Assembly: GCA_947561715.1 (NCBI GenBank)
Contig: OX387198.1
Location: 3,906,001-3,970,000, forward strand
DNA length: 64,000 nucleotides
Origin: Ascidia mentula
Taxonomy: Eukaryota; Chordata; Ascidiacea; Phlebobranchia; Ascidiidae
Direction of reading: 5' to 3'
Below the pieces are notes generated by a model, which worked only from the letters and a program-made list of their open reading frames with translations, ran no database searches and had not been told where the DNA came from. Positions within the stretch are counted from its first letter, which is position 1. Every line of letters begins with the position of its first letter. This document shows positions 22,532-37,400 of the stretch, piece after piece. The position numbers and the translations under genes were made by a program.

Positions 22532-25500
22532 CTCGACGACCACTCACCAATGCAGGAAAGTAGCGCATGTTCTGTAATTTATAATGATAAATCGCTTGGG
22601 GCTACGCCTTTGGGGCGTTCAATAATCTCGCACCTTGAACCCAGTGTTTGTGTAGAGCGCGGCAATTACATCGTTCTCAGCTCTGATCTTATCGGTAGAG
22701 TCACATATTTCTCTCTCTACACATCCACCAACCTGGCAACGTCATGCCGTAGTAATATTGTGTCACACCTAACAATTAAGCTTGTCACATAATTTAGCAT
22801 CTCATAAGCTTCAATTAAGCGTGTTTTATTAGTCATGTTACTGCAGTCAATGTTGTTTTCATGCTACAGAAAGTGATTCACAATCAAGTGGGTGCCTGAC
22901 TCGATAACCATTGATAGTTTTATCGGCGTCCATTCCATTGTATTTCATTGTGTTTTATTATTATTCATCGCGTGCTGACATTCTTTGTGCAAAATGATTT
23001 TTCTATGCACAAATGAGCCATAATAAATATATTGAGTACACTGTATAGCGCACATTGTTTCGGCCTAATTGATTTGGGTGATCCCCGAGCCTTAGCAGTA
23101 TTTTATACCAAGCTGTCGCTAGGCCTTAATGATATCCATTGTGGTTTCTTAGTGTTGTTTCGTACCTAACGGATCTATGTTGACCGAAAGGTACCACAAT
23201 GTGAAGACCAGCTGCACTGATGATACCTTAGAGGTCAAAACAGTGTCCTCTATATACTGTCTGCAGCTCCTAACAAATAAATTTATATAGGATTGTTTGG
23301 TCATCTACTGGCACCTGATCGCAACCTTAATAAAACTTGTCCATTTTCTTACAGGGGACATCACCAGAATAGACGCTATACCGTTCCATCAGACAACTTC
23401 GGAAATAGAAGCAGCCAAATCACTCGACTTCACTTGGACCGAAAACGTTATTGGAGACAAAGGGACGGAAAATCAACGCCTACAGTTTCGCCGCTAAGTG
23501 TTAAAACTGTCGATCCAACTGGGGATTTGGAGATTGACCTCCGGTGCCCATTTCAATGCTGATTAGAATTAACGAGAAAGAATTCACCGACCAGCTGTAG
23601 TCTGTCCGCCTATTTCTGGACGGACAGGAGAAATTTGAGATGACGTTGATATCCAGCTGTCCCCGGAGTAACTCATACGAACTAGAATTGTGTTCGGGCC
23701 CAGTATTTTTTTTTTGTCCGAACCAAACCCGATAACTTATTTACAGCTTGAATGAAATCCGAAAGTGAAAATTAGAACGAAAATGTTACGTATAATTTAT
23801 TTCAAGCAATTGCAACGCAAAAAGTTTCTGTCTCTGCGAAACAAATGTAACTTGCGTCGCCGCACCTTCATTCAGGTTAAAATATCTTTTCGACAAAATT
23901 GTGGCAAAGAATAAATCCTGAAAAATCTTGCACGATTTATTTTGAAAACGGTCTAAACCTGGCACGGTAAAAGACTGGTGTGATACGATCGGTTGGTGCG
24001 TGCCAGACGTTTGAGATCTACGATCCGGCGTAGACAATTGTTTATTTTCATGATAGGAATCGACTTAAATTTGCAGCACGGTAGCTACTTAAAGCTGATG
24101 CAAGATACGCTCGAAAATTTTGAGGCTTTTGGGTGTTGGCCGCATATTTTTGCAGGTAAATTATTAGCGCCCCAAAGTGACCAAATTTGGTTGTCGGAGA
24201 CAGCTTTCAGAGCAATTTTTTAGAAAACAAAACGCTTAAAATTCCTTAGGCTAGAAAGATCCGTTTACCGCAGAAACCAAAGGGTTGTATTCGATTGTTA
24301 CGTCACTATCACCCGTTGTTGTGTTGAAACAATCTAGTTTGTCTTGTCTTCCGTAAACCGTTTCACCTGTTTAGGTTTGTCAATCTTCGCAGATCCAACT
24401 TTGCCCTGTGCAATTGGCCGATCATAAAAGCCTCTGTGACGTTAACAATAACGTCATCAAACCTTTCGCGGTATCAAGTTTATTTTGTACGATCTGGACG
24501 TTGTTGCGTCACAATGGGGCGCACTAATCCCAGTAGAACGGCGCTTGTCAGTTTCTCGGCGCAGCACTTTGTAATGTGACCTTGCGCTGTTGGGACAGGG
24601 GACTTACCCTGCGTCGTGTGCGAAGGCAAGTGGGTTCGCAACCGCAGAAATTCTAAAGGCTGGGTGAAACCAAGGGTAATGAATATTTCAAGTGAAATGA
24701 AAAGTCTTACTCAAGTCAAAACCCGAATAAACCTTTTGATGAATCTTGTTTCTGACAATGTTGACACCAAACCCTCGTCATTTTCTCTTGCGTCATGGAT
24801 AACATACCGTGCTTTTTTTCAGATTTGTGCATATTCTTGCAAGTAGTATCCAAATTTGCTTAACTCTGAAAAATGCAAAACTGTTTTTGATGAATATTTG
24901 CTTATTTTGGACTTGCGTACTTTTATTTCTCATCAAAAGGTGCCCATCTTTTTTTTAATTAAATACGGATTATATAATGATGTAGCGTTTTTGGACCAAT
25001 TTCGGCTTCAAAATGCAACGAGCTTATCCTGACAGATTGTACCGTCGTTATGGAAAAACACGCATTGTTTTGTTACCCTTTACTGTTGTCCCAACCTCTC
25101 CCGATAACGTCGGAGGTCCTCCCGATGTCTCACGTGTATTATCACCAGCCGATGACGTAACCTGTTCGTCACAACTAAACCTGCGCGCAAATAACACGTA
25201 TTACCACGATAAATCCTTTCAATACGTCATTCGATGGAAGTCTGACCAACCACCCAGAATCAAAGCTACAATTCAAAGTATGACGTACACGTTGCGAAAT
25301 AAACGACGATTGTTTTGTCATCCAGGAGTTTAACGTATAAGGCTAGCTTTAATGTCGGGACCAGACAATCCGAATGCCAATCTTGGCAGCTTTGGCGTAC
25401 CCAGACAAAGGCCAACGGGTCTTTGGCCACTTCAAAAAATTTCGAAATAAAGATTGGCGAGTTTAGGTTATCGATATATACCCTTGGTGGCTGAACATGC

Positions 25501-28305
25501 ATTTTCCGTCTAGTTGGGCGATGTTAAAATCAGAAATTTTGACCCTTTTTACCTGTAAAACATTTGACCCCCCAAACGAATTTCGAGTTGGCCACGCTAC
25601 TGTTCTGGCAGTACGGGAGAGACGTAAACGTGCAGCAAGTCTGTCCGTGTCCCGGGGACTTGTTTAGACTTTGGGTCTAGCGGGGGAAACCGCTTCTAAT
25701 CAGGGGATGGACCTGGGGTCTATTTTTTCCGAACTAAGCGAGGTGGGTAGTCTTCGAAAAGCTTTGATTGGAGGAACTTCAAAGAACTTCGAACGACGCT
25801 CCTGCCACGTGGTAGATCCCCGATACTGAGAACACAAGAATTGAAAATGTGATTTTCACAGAAGAAAAACTTTGTGCAATTATCAAAAGTTAAAATAAAG
25901 GTTTTAATCAAAGGAATATTAGAATTATCAACGCATACGAATTTACATATTACACCAATTTAATACAAGCAAAAAAATTGTTTGAATTATTATTTTTTGG
26001 ATAGTTCTGTTTGCGAATGATACCAGTAACAGGATGGAGCGCCGCGACGTGGATTAAATGGTTTTCTCAACACCGAAGGCAATATGACGTAACAGATAAC
26101 TTTTATGACGATGAGAGGTAGCATGTCAGGCATACCGTTGTACTTAAAACCCGACATTTCGGATGTCAAAAAACATGTTTTTCGACGGTTTTGTGTCTCT
26201 GGGAATCGCCCTCTCCGGGAGAATGGTATAATTTTGTTTTCTTAGCACCGCTAAGCGATAATCACTTTGCAAAACTATTCGAAAGTAATTTACTGCAAAT
26301 AGCTTCAGCCCACCATTAATCTCACGATTTGGGGTAAAAGCGGTTGACGTTGTCTGTTCTAGGTCACGATTTGGACGCGTAGGCCGCAAAACAAGGCGAT
26401 CTGCGCACAAGAAAACGGAAGGCTGTCGGCAATTTACGCGTCCGCTTGAGCGTATCACGTTCGTACGTAGGTGGGATATACCGACCTTTATCTAAATTAC
26501 AGGAGAAATGGGGAAAATGCAGAGTACGCGCAACAGCAGCAAGTTGACCTCACGACGGGATAGTAAGAAACTCTTGGGCGGGGCGGTGTTACAGTCATTC
26601 CAGAGAATGTTTAGCGTATGCGCTCATACATAACATGTCGCCTGTGCAATTGCGAAATCAGGAAATGTATAGCAGAATACTACAAAGCGCGTACAAAATT
26701 TCGTCAAGAAAAACTTTAAAGAGATTATATTAAACTTTTTGCGTCGGTTATTCAATTGTCAATGACCGTGGCAAAATTTCCTCGTTTCTATTTTATCCAC
26801 AGTCCAGAACACAGACTGTTAAAGGGGCCACACCTGTATGTGTCTAAATACAAACCTAAACTTGCTCCAAATTCAAGGAAAAATTTTACTCAAAATTGTT
26901 GCAGTTTCCAGCAACACAACAGATCACTGTATAAGGCCGGTAACATGTTCGGCAAAAGGCCATATGACGCCCTAAAAACGATTAGGAGGCATCAATCCAA
27001 GCCACCCAACCCCCATCAATCAACGACCGTCTGTCACTATGACGTCAATGGACGCAGATTTTGACACAGATTGGTTGAGTTGTGCAAAAGGTGTTTAGTC
27101 AACGTCAAATTGAAAGAAGTTAACTCTCACTTTTCAACCGTTGTTCAGGATCCCATGTTATTCCTGCTGGAGGATTAGCCTTTCAGATATTTAATAAAAT
27201 GTCAATACACAAACTACATCCAAATTACTCATTAACGATAAGCACCAGTGCTTTTATGATCAAGAGTCACCGAAAAATTTGTGGTCTTTATGGCATTTTC
27301 TTGACACATTAACTACAATATTATCACCAGCATCTGCTGTGTTTCGAATTGAGGGAATAGCAAAAATCTATGTGGCATACTTTTGTTATGCCTATAAATT
27401 CTTTTTTGTAAACGATTTATTTTCCCTACACGCAAAACATATAAAATTTTGACGCAAATAAACTGATGTTTCATGGTGAAATATTACACAAAAAGTTAAA
27501 TTTAGGTAAAAAAAAAGATTTTCTCACTCACTCAATTTTTTGTGTTTCGTATCAGACGCATCGAAGCATCTACTAAATATCAGACTGCAAACAATACGGG
27601 AAAAAATGTAGGCCAGAAAACACACACTTAAAGTAATTTAATCACAAAACCGAAACTTCCCTAACCGGCTTGTGAAAATTCAAAACAAGTGTTGAGCGTT
27701 ATTCAAGTTCAAACGCCGTGTCCAAACTCGTTGTTTTGCAGTTTGGCTCGTTGGAAAACACTGGTTCCCATCAAAACGGCCCGTTGAACAACAAAAAGCG
27801 CTGACGGAAAACCACATTTCAACATAAGGATGCACTGAGCCCACCAAGCTCTGCGTCAATGTCGATTTAAAATTCCAGGGATTGAACACTTTGTCCAGAT
27901 GTGCGGTGACAGTCAAAACAGCGAGTGGTTGCAGGGACCATTTGAGATGTAAAAACATGCGCTTCGTTTTACGTCAGCGCCAACAAAAACGTTAACTCCT
28001 CGTTCACCCTCCCCTGTGTTTCGCACAATTATGGCCAAGAGGAAAAGTCTTTGACAGCTGCCAATCACCAGACCTTGTCTAGAGCAAAAATGTTGGGCAG
28101 GATCATCGCAACCCATCCGCGTTTTACGTTTGTTAATTTTGCGGAAAAAACGTAGTTCTCTTTTGTACGATATCTACGTAATCTCTGAATCCACAATAGA
28201 GTATATAGGCCGTCATGATTCGAAATGTGTAATATCTGAGGAAAGGAAACACACGTTATTGTCCATTGACATTAATTGTAGAAACTATTGAAACATCTTC
28301 TAAAT

Positions 28306-28471
28306 CAGTGCTTCCCAACCTTTTTCAGTTTGCGACCCATTTTTAATGCAAGTTTTATTGTGCAACCCACAATGATATATGACCAAACGAATAAAAAACA
28401 ATTATAATGCAATAATTTCGTGATCTAATAGAAAACTGTAACATTTCGAAATGCTTCGCGACCCACTGGGG
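28306..28471. mobile_element. Possible hAT-type transposon remnant
   Basis: The start CAGTGCTTCCCAACCTTTTT followed by GTTTGCGACCCA is the style of hAT (Charlie/Tip100-like) termini. A second GCGACCCACTGGGG word lies near 28458. I found neither the opposite terminus nor a target-site duplication, so the limits are approximate and the element may be a fragment. Confidence 0.3.
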
Positions 28472-31400
28472 CTATTTTGTTTATTTCATTGTACCCGATA
28501 TTTTGCCACTGTGGATTTGTGTGTGTTGTTTAAATCACCAATCCACAAATTTTATTTCATTTTAATTTTATTACAAATATATCCACAATATAAAAGTTAG
28601 ATGTTTTTAATTTTAAATACCAAAGAAACTTATGGATTTATGCACGCATATCATGTAGCCAACATCGACTAAAAGCTAACCATGTGATATTTTGTTGCTG
28701 AATATCGGATTTGTGTCAGAATTCCGACCAATTTTTAAGATATTGTCATTGTTCACGGTATCCTAACCCTGCATATAGCCCACTACTGTAACACGAAACC
28801 ATTCATAGCCCTTTAGTATAAGCTTCTAAAGGTAAATTCATAATACAAAAATAGGATAAATATGTGCATGGTTATGTAGAATAACTATAAACAGGCCTTT
28901 CCAAATGCGAAGTGTTCATGTTGAAGATCACCACACTATGCAGCGTGAGTTGATCTGCAAGATTGGAATTGCACGCGTTGTGCACGTGCAGCGATACATG
29001 ATGAGGTCTTTCAACGACCACACCTATTTAATCGAATTACTGGCAAGGTTCAACTAAAGTTTGACTGAAACCATTTCAGAACACAGGGGGGCAAAAACAG
29101 TTCTCCAGTTTGACCCCAGAATGTGAATTGCAGTAAATCAGAAGACCATGTGATGGTAATTGAACAGAAACGATGCTCGAAAAGACTAGGAGAGCGATGT
29201 TGGTCTGTCAGCTGCCAAACGCATTGTTTCCACAAGTGGATTTCGGTCGAAGAATCTGGTTTTTGTCAAGTTAAGTTGAAGTTAAAAGCGTTAAATGAAG
29301 ATGCAGTTTAGTTGAGGGTAAATTCTCAGGCAGGAATCACACGCGTGCACTTGACCCGATGCAAAAAGGTCATTCCAACACACGGTGGTATGGGAATTTT
29401 AAACCCAGCTTAAATAGGCCCCTAATCCTTGTGACAGTTAAAAACTTTGAGCGGTTTTTAAATTTGCCCTGAAGTTCGTACGTCATTTTCCCATGACATT
29501 TACCATTTGTTGTTGTTTTCGAAAATGCTTTTAAAGTTGTTTGCATAACAAAAGTCACCTAATAGCTAATACCGCGCTGCGTCTTCAATAACATTGTTAA
29601 CATTTGGGTCAAAGTCAGTTTCTTTTAACACTGATCTATGAAATAAAACCAATTTAATGTTGACAAGAGTGAGAAATAAAAAACAAATAAAAAAAGGGTC
29701 TGTGATGCTTTACATACAACATTACATCACGTGACGTGTTGTCTTGTAGTCAGTCTATCGATATTTTATTGTGAAGTGTTACAAAATAACTACAAAAACA
29801 AGTTGGGATTTTCCAAAACGTTACGAAACTTTGTGCAGTCGCGTGACTGTACGATTTGTTTTTCGCTCCAATTGCTCAGGGCGCAAAACGAATTATAAGA
29901 TAATTAAGTTCCGCCTAAACGGATCAACGGAAAACGTTTAAGAATCCTTCGACTGCACAATACACAATCAAGCTCGTTGGAAAAGTCCTTTGTCTACCCA
30001 CAGTTTAAAGGCAAGACGAAAGCAATTTCGTGTTGAAAATCTAAACTCAAGGGAGGGCGTGATTTGCATCCTACGTAATTGAATTGAAATGGACCCAAAG
30101 GACAAACCTATAGGACTGTTTGAACCAATAGTAATTTTAACCTCTTGTGTTTACTTTCACAAAAAAATTTTGTTTCGGGAAACTCTACACAGCAAAAAGC
30201 TTAAAAATATATGAATAGAAGAACACAAGTTAACCAAGTTTTTTATTTTGAAATTGCTGATTTAAAACGACTAACGCCACAGATAACTTACATTTCTATA
30301 ATATTTAATGAAGATATGCCACTCCGTCTAAATCATTCTAGTTTTTTTTATTACATAACTATTTTGTCTAGCTGTAAAAGCAAATTTAAATTGTGCAAGT
30401 CACAAGCTACACGATCATTACGTGGGATAGTGGTGTTTGTGAAACAAAGAACGTATTTAAATATTCATGCCGGCGCGACAACAACAATTTTCAATTAAAA
30501 AGTTAGCATGTCGATCAATATTGTTTAAAGCTGTTTTCATACACAGTTGTGATTCAGAAGGCAGTAAAAATTCCAGTAATCCAATCGTGATGTAAATAGT
30601 TAGCTCATAAAGTTTTCAACAACACTTTGGGGAAATTTGGTAAAAGCAAATAAAGTAACCCAAAGAAAATTTATGTTATTTGGAATTGCTGGTTATAACT
30701 ATGTCCGTATTTATTCAAATGAAGGGGACATTTAAAAACTGTAAAAAACTACATGTATTTTAGTGAATACATGACAATCATAAAATCCAGGTTACATTTT
30801 TTGTAAACTAGTCCACTTGATATATTCTAAAAGACATGTTCACAAAAAGCTTGTAAAATATGTTTAAATTGCTCACTATAAGTATTTGCATTTCCCCTAC
30901 AACCGGCGTTGTAGCAAGTACGGAAACATAGCAACAGCCAAGCGGAAGTGATTCAAAGAAATTATCGGCGCCGGCCGCAACGTCAGGCGTGAAATCGAAT
31001 TGGGCAATCTTCGTATTTTCGCGTGAAAAAAAAAGAGAGAAGATAATGTGAAATATATAAAAAGCGCAATAGTCCAATTTGTAATTCACTTGTTGAGAAT
31101 GTTCAGTTGTTTCACCTGAAAAGACAGTGCAAACTTCCCTGAGTTATAGTAAGAGTGCCGAGTTTATGGAGATTAGTGTGTATGTGTAAATTTTCAAAAT
31201 ATAGATAAACAGTTTTTTTGTGAAAATCGACAAATTTGAAACAGCAAAGAAGAGATAAAGGTATATGCTGAATGCTGGTGTTAACAGAAATACTGTACGG
31301 GCGTTGTTTTGTCTCACAAACATTATCCAAGAACGCATATTGATTGCGTCCTAACGCATAATTGGAATTAATAATTTAATCGTTACATCACCGTTGAGCA

Positions 31401-34400
31401 TTTCGATCCTCTTTCTTTTGTTGGAAAAACAAATTTCAATATTTAAGCAACGATTTTGGTGCATTTAGCGCAGTTGAAAACTAGTCACATAGCAGCAATT
31501 AGAACAGCGTGCGAAACTGTGGCGAGTTGCTTCTATCTGTCAAAATTACTGGCAGCGTTTAGACACAGCGTAACAAGATATTTTGTCTGAAGTGGGTCGT
31601 GGCAATTTTGTACTTGTACCATGAGCCGCTTGTCTTTTTAAGTCTTAAAAGGTCGACGAATTACCTTTGTTACGAAACAAACGACTCCGTTCGGCATCGC
31701 TGCACTTTTCCCACAACCTCCGTGCGATGGATTATAGAAAGTCGGCCGACTCTTTAATGATAATGAGGCATCCCTAAATCGCGGTCTCTGTGGCAAGACC
31801 GCCGGGAGAATGTTCGCGTGCTGTTTGGAAATGTTTTGTGTTCTTGTTGTGTTGTAGAATAGCAAATGGTTGAACCCCGCAGTTCACTACAGCAAAGCTC
31901 AACGTATACCAATGAGTAAAACCCGTTTTTTCTTTCGTTTAACTTGTCTGTTTTTTAAACAAAAAACGCGCGCCACAGATTCTTGCACAACAATAGGTTG
32001 AGGGCGTAAATGATTCAACAAATCTCGTGTTTACGTAACTTCAGCAACAAAAGTGCTGCGTCATGGCATTGCATGTCTTTAAAAAACTTGGGGTCAAGGA
32101 AAAAAAATAAGAGTTTTAAAACCAAAATAGGGTTAAGAATGCGCAATAATGTGTAAGATTTACAAAATGGGATCCAAATACCACAATATTATCAGGCATA
32201 TCATGCCTGTTTATTTGGTTTTATCTCTTATTAAAGTGGGTGGCGTAAATTTCGAAAGAGAAAGGTAATGTGACATTGTACAAAGTACAATTTTAGAAAA
32301 GAGCAAAATATATTAATAATTTTGAACTGTTTGAAAAGGCTATGTCGTTTTGACCCAAAACAAACATTATACAAACATGGAAAATTTTGGCCCTTTCGGC
32401 AAACGACGGTGCAACAAAGTCAGACGTGACTTCATGCACCTAAAGAAGTCCTGATTTAAAGCAAGGCACACGAGTTATTGTAAGTGATTGAGCGGAAAGA
32501 TGGTCTGGTTTGGATGCGGGCGGCCCGTTTGATGGAAACGTAAACATTTTGCACAAACAGCGAATCGATGTCGGCCCGCACAGCTCGGCAATAACGCGGC
32601 AGCATGGCTTGGCCCATTAGGAGGCAATAGTGTGGAAAGTCTGCAGGTTTTTACAGAGAGGCATTTTCGTAAGGTGTTTTTTCTTACTTAGAACCGGTTG
32701 ATATTGTTTTGTTTTCTAGGATGTACGAGAACCTCGTGCTTTCAAAAAACAAGAAATGGTGATTGAATACTTGAAACGTCTGGGGATTGCGTTGCGCTTT
32801 TTTCAAACAAATTAAAGGCTTCGTTTTTTTAAATATTTCATTCATGATCAAAAAAGTAATTTTGATTCGCGTCGAGTTCTGTTGTTTCTGGCAACTTAGG
32901 TTTTACAACACAAATCGCGTTAGTTAGAGCAAGAGTTTAAATTTATGTTCAATTAATTGACTTTTTCGAGGAGACGGAAAGTTTTATTGGTCTTGAAAAG
33001 AAAGATTTCGTAATTTTTTGTTTTCACCCCAGCTGCGCTCTGACTTTTACGGATAATCCAATTTGCCCCAAGAGTGGCTACGAAGGAAGAGGAGTCACGT
33101 TAAACGGTTTCCGTAGCGACGTCTTTCCCAAATTCAATGACATCGCTTCTGTTTTGAATTATGAACCATATGCAGGTGTGTTCGCGTGTCTTGTAAGCAG
33201 AGGAAAAGCGTGGGTTTTGGACTTATCACGTATCGCTGGGTAGCAAGAGGGGTGTTCGACATTTTCCTATTTCCACCACGAAACAGATCCTGTTTCACTT
33301 TTGCTTCTAACGTTCCAGTTATTAAACAGCACGTGTTTGCCCAACACCTGGGGTTGGATTAAACGTTGTGAGCCTGATGCCGACCAGGAAGCGAGTGGGG
33401 CCAGGGTGGGTGTGGGTAAGGGCGTCCTCGCAGAAACGGGGACTAATCAAAGGGGAGTGACGCGTCCGGCTGCTGCAGGCGATAAATTTTAACAAAATGC
33501 AAAACGAAGATAAATTGAACAAACAGCAGGTGGCTGGTATTTTGTGTTCAGTTATTTTAAGCGAATCTTGTCTGCAACGGAAGGTGTTGGCATTTGCCAG
33601 TTGACGGCGTTTTGTTTTTTGTACTTACTTTACACACAGACATGCGGTTCTTCCAAATATATCGCGACCAGTGTTGCAACACGTGTTTACTACGGTGGTC
33701 GTCTGTTCGTTTTCTGTTATAGCATGTTATATAAAACTTTTGCCACAGGGAAGTCGTTTTCATGGATTACCAGAAATTATAGCAAGTTGGGCATAAACTG
33801 CTGATGTAAAACTAAACAAAACACAATACAGAAACATTTTCAACTAGAAGAAGCAAAATGCAATATTTTACCCGTTGCCACGTTTAAACAATGCTATAAC
33901 AGAATAGCTTCCCTGCGAGCCTTGCGCGAAAACAACAACGAAGCAGCAGAGACATGACTGTTTGCACCGGTCAGCTTTTGTGCAGTATTTACTTGCCGCA
34001 AAGAGCTTATTGTGGCGCAGTGCTGCGTTCCGTCGGTCGCCTCCCGCTTGTATATTCAGCTGGCCGCTTGCATTAACACCAACGACTTACAAACGCGCTC
34101 GACGCATCAATGGAACCCCGGGAAGGTCCACGACCTCTCGGATGGCGACTCGGCCACTATACGAGGTTAAAAGGTCCAATAACAGAGGGACAAAAGGACA
34201 TTACCCACCATAGTGCATGTTTTAATGCAATCATAGTTTAACTTTTAAACAACCCAAAATAGGCTCAAAGATTAAAGTGGTGTTGACCTTTAGCGGTGGT
34301 TTATATTCTGCCCGACTACTGGGCACTGGCCACACGCTGCAGGGCTGCCCGGACAGCGAACAAATACCACATAATCTACAGCAAGCAGAAAGCCACAATG

Positions 34401-37400
34401 GGACGGAAACGCTGTGTCTTTTGAGTCCTAGGTTTGTTACGTAGCTCACGTAGCAGAGATTAAATTTTATTTGTCCAACTAACAAGACCCTTGTGATCAA
34501 TGCCGATCCAAAGGCTGTTACTGCCTCCTGTTCAGACGCAAGTTAAACGTTACTTTGCGGTTATGGAGACTGAAGACCCACTCAAGTTATGGTTTTGCTA
34601 ATTTTAGTTGTTCGCTAAAAACCTATTCTGGACAATACAGTGTGAGGAACATATCGTTTGACGCAAATATTTTGCAGTAGAAGTGTGTGTGTTTTATAAA
34701 TATGAGTTGTCCAGTTTGGAAGTTTTTTCAGAAATGTATGAAATCAAACGGCATTAGTTTAGAACCATTGTCTACTTGCTTACTTCTCCCTTTAATATGT
34801 TAACATGAAAGCCAGAAGGTGTTCTTAGGAACTCATACGGGTGTAAGACTCAGAGGTATGTGACATCAAACACAGATAAAGAAGTTCTAGATATTTGTTG
34901 AACATTAAGGTTCGCATCTAGGGCGCGTGGCTTGCTTGGTGGCAACGGCCCCACAAGCAGCCTGGCTGCCCTGGAAAACCTTACGAGCAAAGAGACAGGG
35001 CAGCTCTAACATGTTTACACGAAATTAAGCTTACCCCGGTTATAAAGCCGACTCACGCGATCAACTTATTGATTCCATGTGACGGGCTTAAAAACCAGCC
35101 AGTATCAATCCATCATAGTCAGTTAAATCCACACTCAGCCCTCGAGACCGTTTAACGCTGTTTGCTGCCCAATATGGGGCCCACGATGACCCAAAGTAGC
35201 TAACTTTAGACGGCACACGTGCCAGGTCGTTCCGTCATCGTTTTGTGACATCACATTCGACCCTTTGTGATGTCAAGGTGTGGACTATTCTCTTTTTGCA
35301 CGCCAACTAGAAGTCAGTCAACGTGCGCCATTAATAGCTGGAAAATATTTGTCCTATGGCCCATTAGGATTTTTAGAGACTCAACTGCCAAGTTTTCAAT
35401 GTTGTGTCATGCTGAATAATTAATTATTACAAACGATCTTTTTTTACACACAGAACTCGAAAATGTAATTTCATTCCAAGAAAACATTAGCTAAAGTCAT
35501 CATATGATACATTCGCTCTACTTTCCGCCACGCCCGGCATTAAACGTTTATTTTAACCCAGCCTTTTCCACCATTTATCAGAAGCGCACAAATTTTAAGT
35601 GGTGTTTGCAAAAGCGCACGTCACAAAAAAGTTTTGGGCGATACCAACTCCCAACCTCCTGGGTGGCACGTGTGACTCACTGCAACCAAGTAAGGTGCAG
35701 AAAACAGAATCTTGTGTTTCAGAAGGGTTTAACCGAAAACCAGCCCGGAGATAATCAGTGAAACACTATCTCTTCGCAAGGTGGGGTTCATCTTTCCTTC
35801 CAGGTCAAATTGCATCGCCCAGAATGTGGTTTAAAACGCGACTGCACAAAAATCTTGAGTCACGGGGGCTCTCAATTACTGTCATGAAAACACGTTAAAC
35901 ACTTGTTGGCTAAATTGATGGAAAGTGAATACCCTCAAGTCTAACTTCTTAGTTGCCACTAATCGATCGAAATAAGGTTTAATTTCCATACAGAACTCCG
36001 TCGCTTACGTTTACTTGTAAACAAATTTTAATTGTATTTTTTTGGAAACTCTCCAATGCAGGCCCGTTAACGCACGATGAAATGGCGACTAACAACACTA
36101 ATTTACAGAGACGTTGTAGGCAGATATGTAGCGCAATGAATTTGACTCATCACCCCCTACGAGAGCGAGGCATCTAATTGGTTTCAGGGCCGGGTTTTAG
36201 ACAAACAACAACAAACCAAAGCGTTTAACTAAGAAGATTACAACTAACTAATGCAAGAGAAAACATCTCATCCTTGCAATATGTCATTTATAGTGTTGCC
36301 ATGAAAACTTTTACCGCGGTTTTGCACACAAAGTCTCGGCAGTGCGCCATTGTTTGATGTTGTACCAGTGCAAATGTGGGGTTGAAATTTACCAAGCAAC
36401 TCCCTACATTGATAAACATTGTTTGCTATATCAAATCTTCCTTTGATAAGGTGCAAACTAAATGTTGTTTTATAGACAGCTTTGTCTAATAACCTTTCTC
36501 TGCCGAGTTTTTAACGTACGGATGTTAGATCGTGAAATTGGTCTTGATTAGAATAACCGGCCAAGAAGATTCGATTTTAAAATTCCTCTGTTCAGAGTGT
36601 GTCAGAACCAAGTTAGTGTCTGTAATAGACCAGAGGCCCATAAGCGTCACAACAACAACTCGCAGGCGACCTACGGGTGGTTCAAATACGGTTTACCACA
36701 GGATATTGGTTAAAACAAATATATACCACACCCGAATACGTTCCTTACGTAATCCTGGCACCATTCAGACATTCCAAATACATGACGGTGTCGCCCAAGC
36801 CACGTCCAATGCCGTACGAAGCCGCAATTGGGACGCACAACCGATCATTTATCCGCACACAGATAGACGACAGCGCCAAAAGGTTTCAGGCATTTGATTT
36901 TGTTGTGGTGAATACTTTTGACATAAAAGCTGCATTATGTGGACAGCTGTATATTTACTATTGACAACTACCATATTACGAGAGTTAAATGTGCGGAACT
37001 TTACATACGATCATTCCAACAAAATTTAAGCCCGCATATATGAAATGTTTGATTCATTCAAACGCACAAGAACCTCAAAAACAAAAAACTTCGAAGATCC
37101 AAAAAGGCCTGTATTTTGTAGCTCCAGACGCATCTGAAAAAACCTTTGTAATTTTCGATAACCGCACAGAAACCCACCGCACAAATAGGTGTGAATTAAC
37201 AAGATCCAACTGACCTTCGTTCCTTAATAGCGGTCAAGAATGATCGTCGTTAAATACGATGAGGGCGCCAGTAACGCCTTAATCTGTCTCAGTTGCCTTC
37301 CCGTGGGACCAACATCGCGTTGCTTACAGTTTTACACCAACCCATGCGCGCTAATCCTTCCATACTTGGCAGCCTCTGCATCTCTGTCCGCTGGGAGTGA

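Noticed and set aside
23297-23562. Possible terminal exon after the acceptor ttttcttacag at about 23354, frame containing DITRIDAIPFHQTTSEIEAA and ending RLQFRR
   Set aside because: No upstream exon, family resemblance or second-copy support was found, and two frames are open at once.
30808-31089. Minus-strand frame with FDFTPDVAAGADNFFESLP
   Set aside because: Looked protein-like over a short stretch but is surrounded by hydrophobic AT-rich translation and has no splice support.
36532-36897. 121-codon open frame in the 20-kb gap
   Set aside because: No domain, no codon pattern of a gene and no flanking exons.
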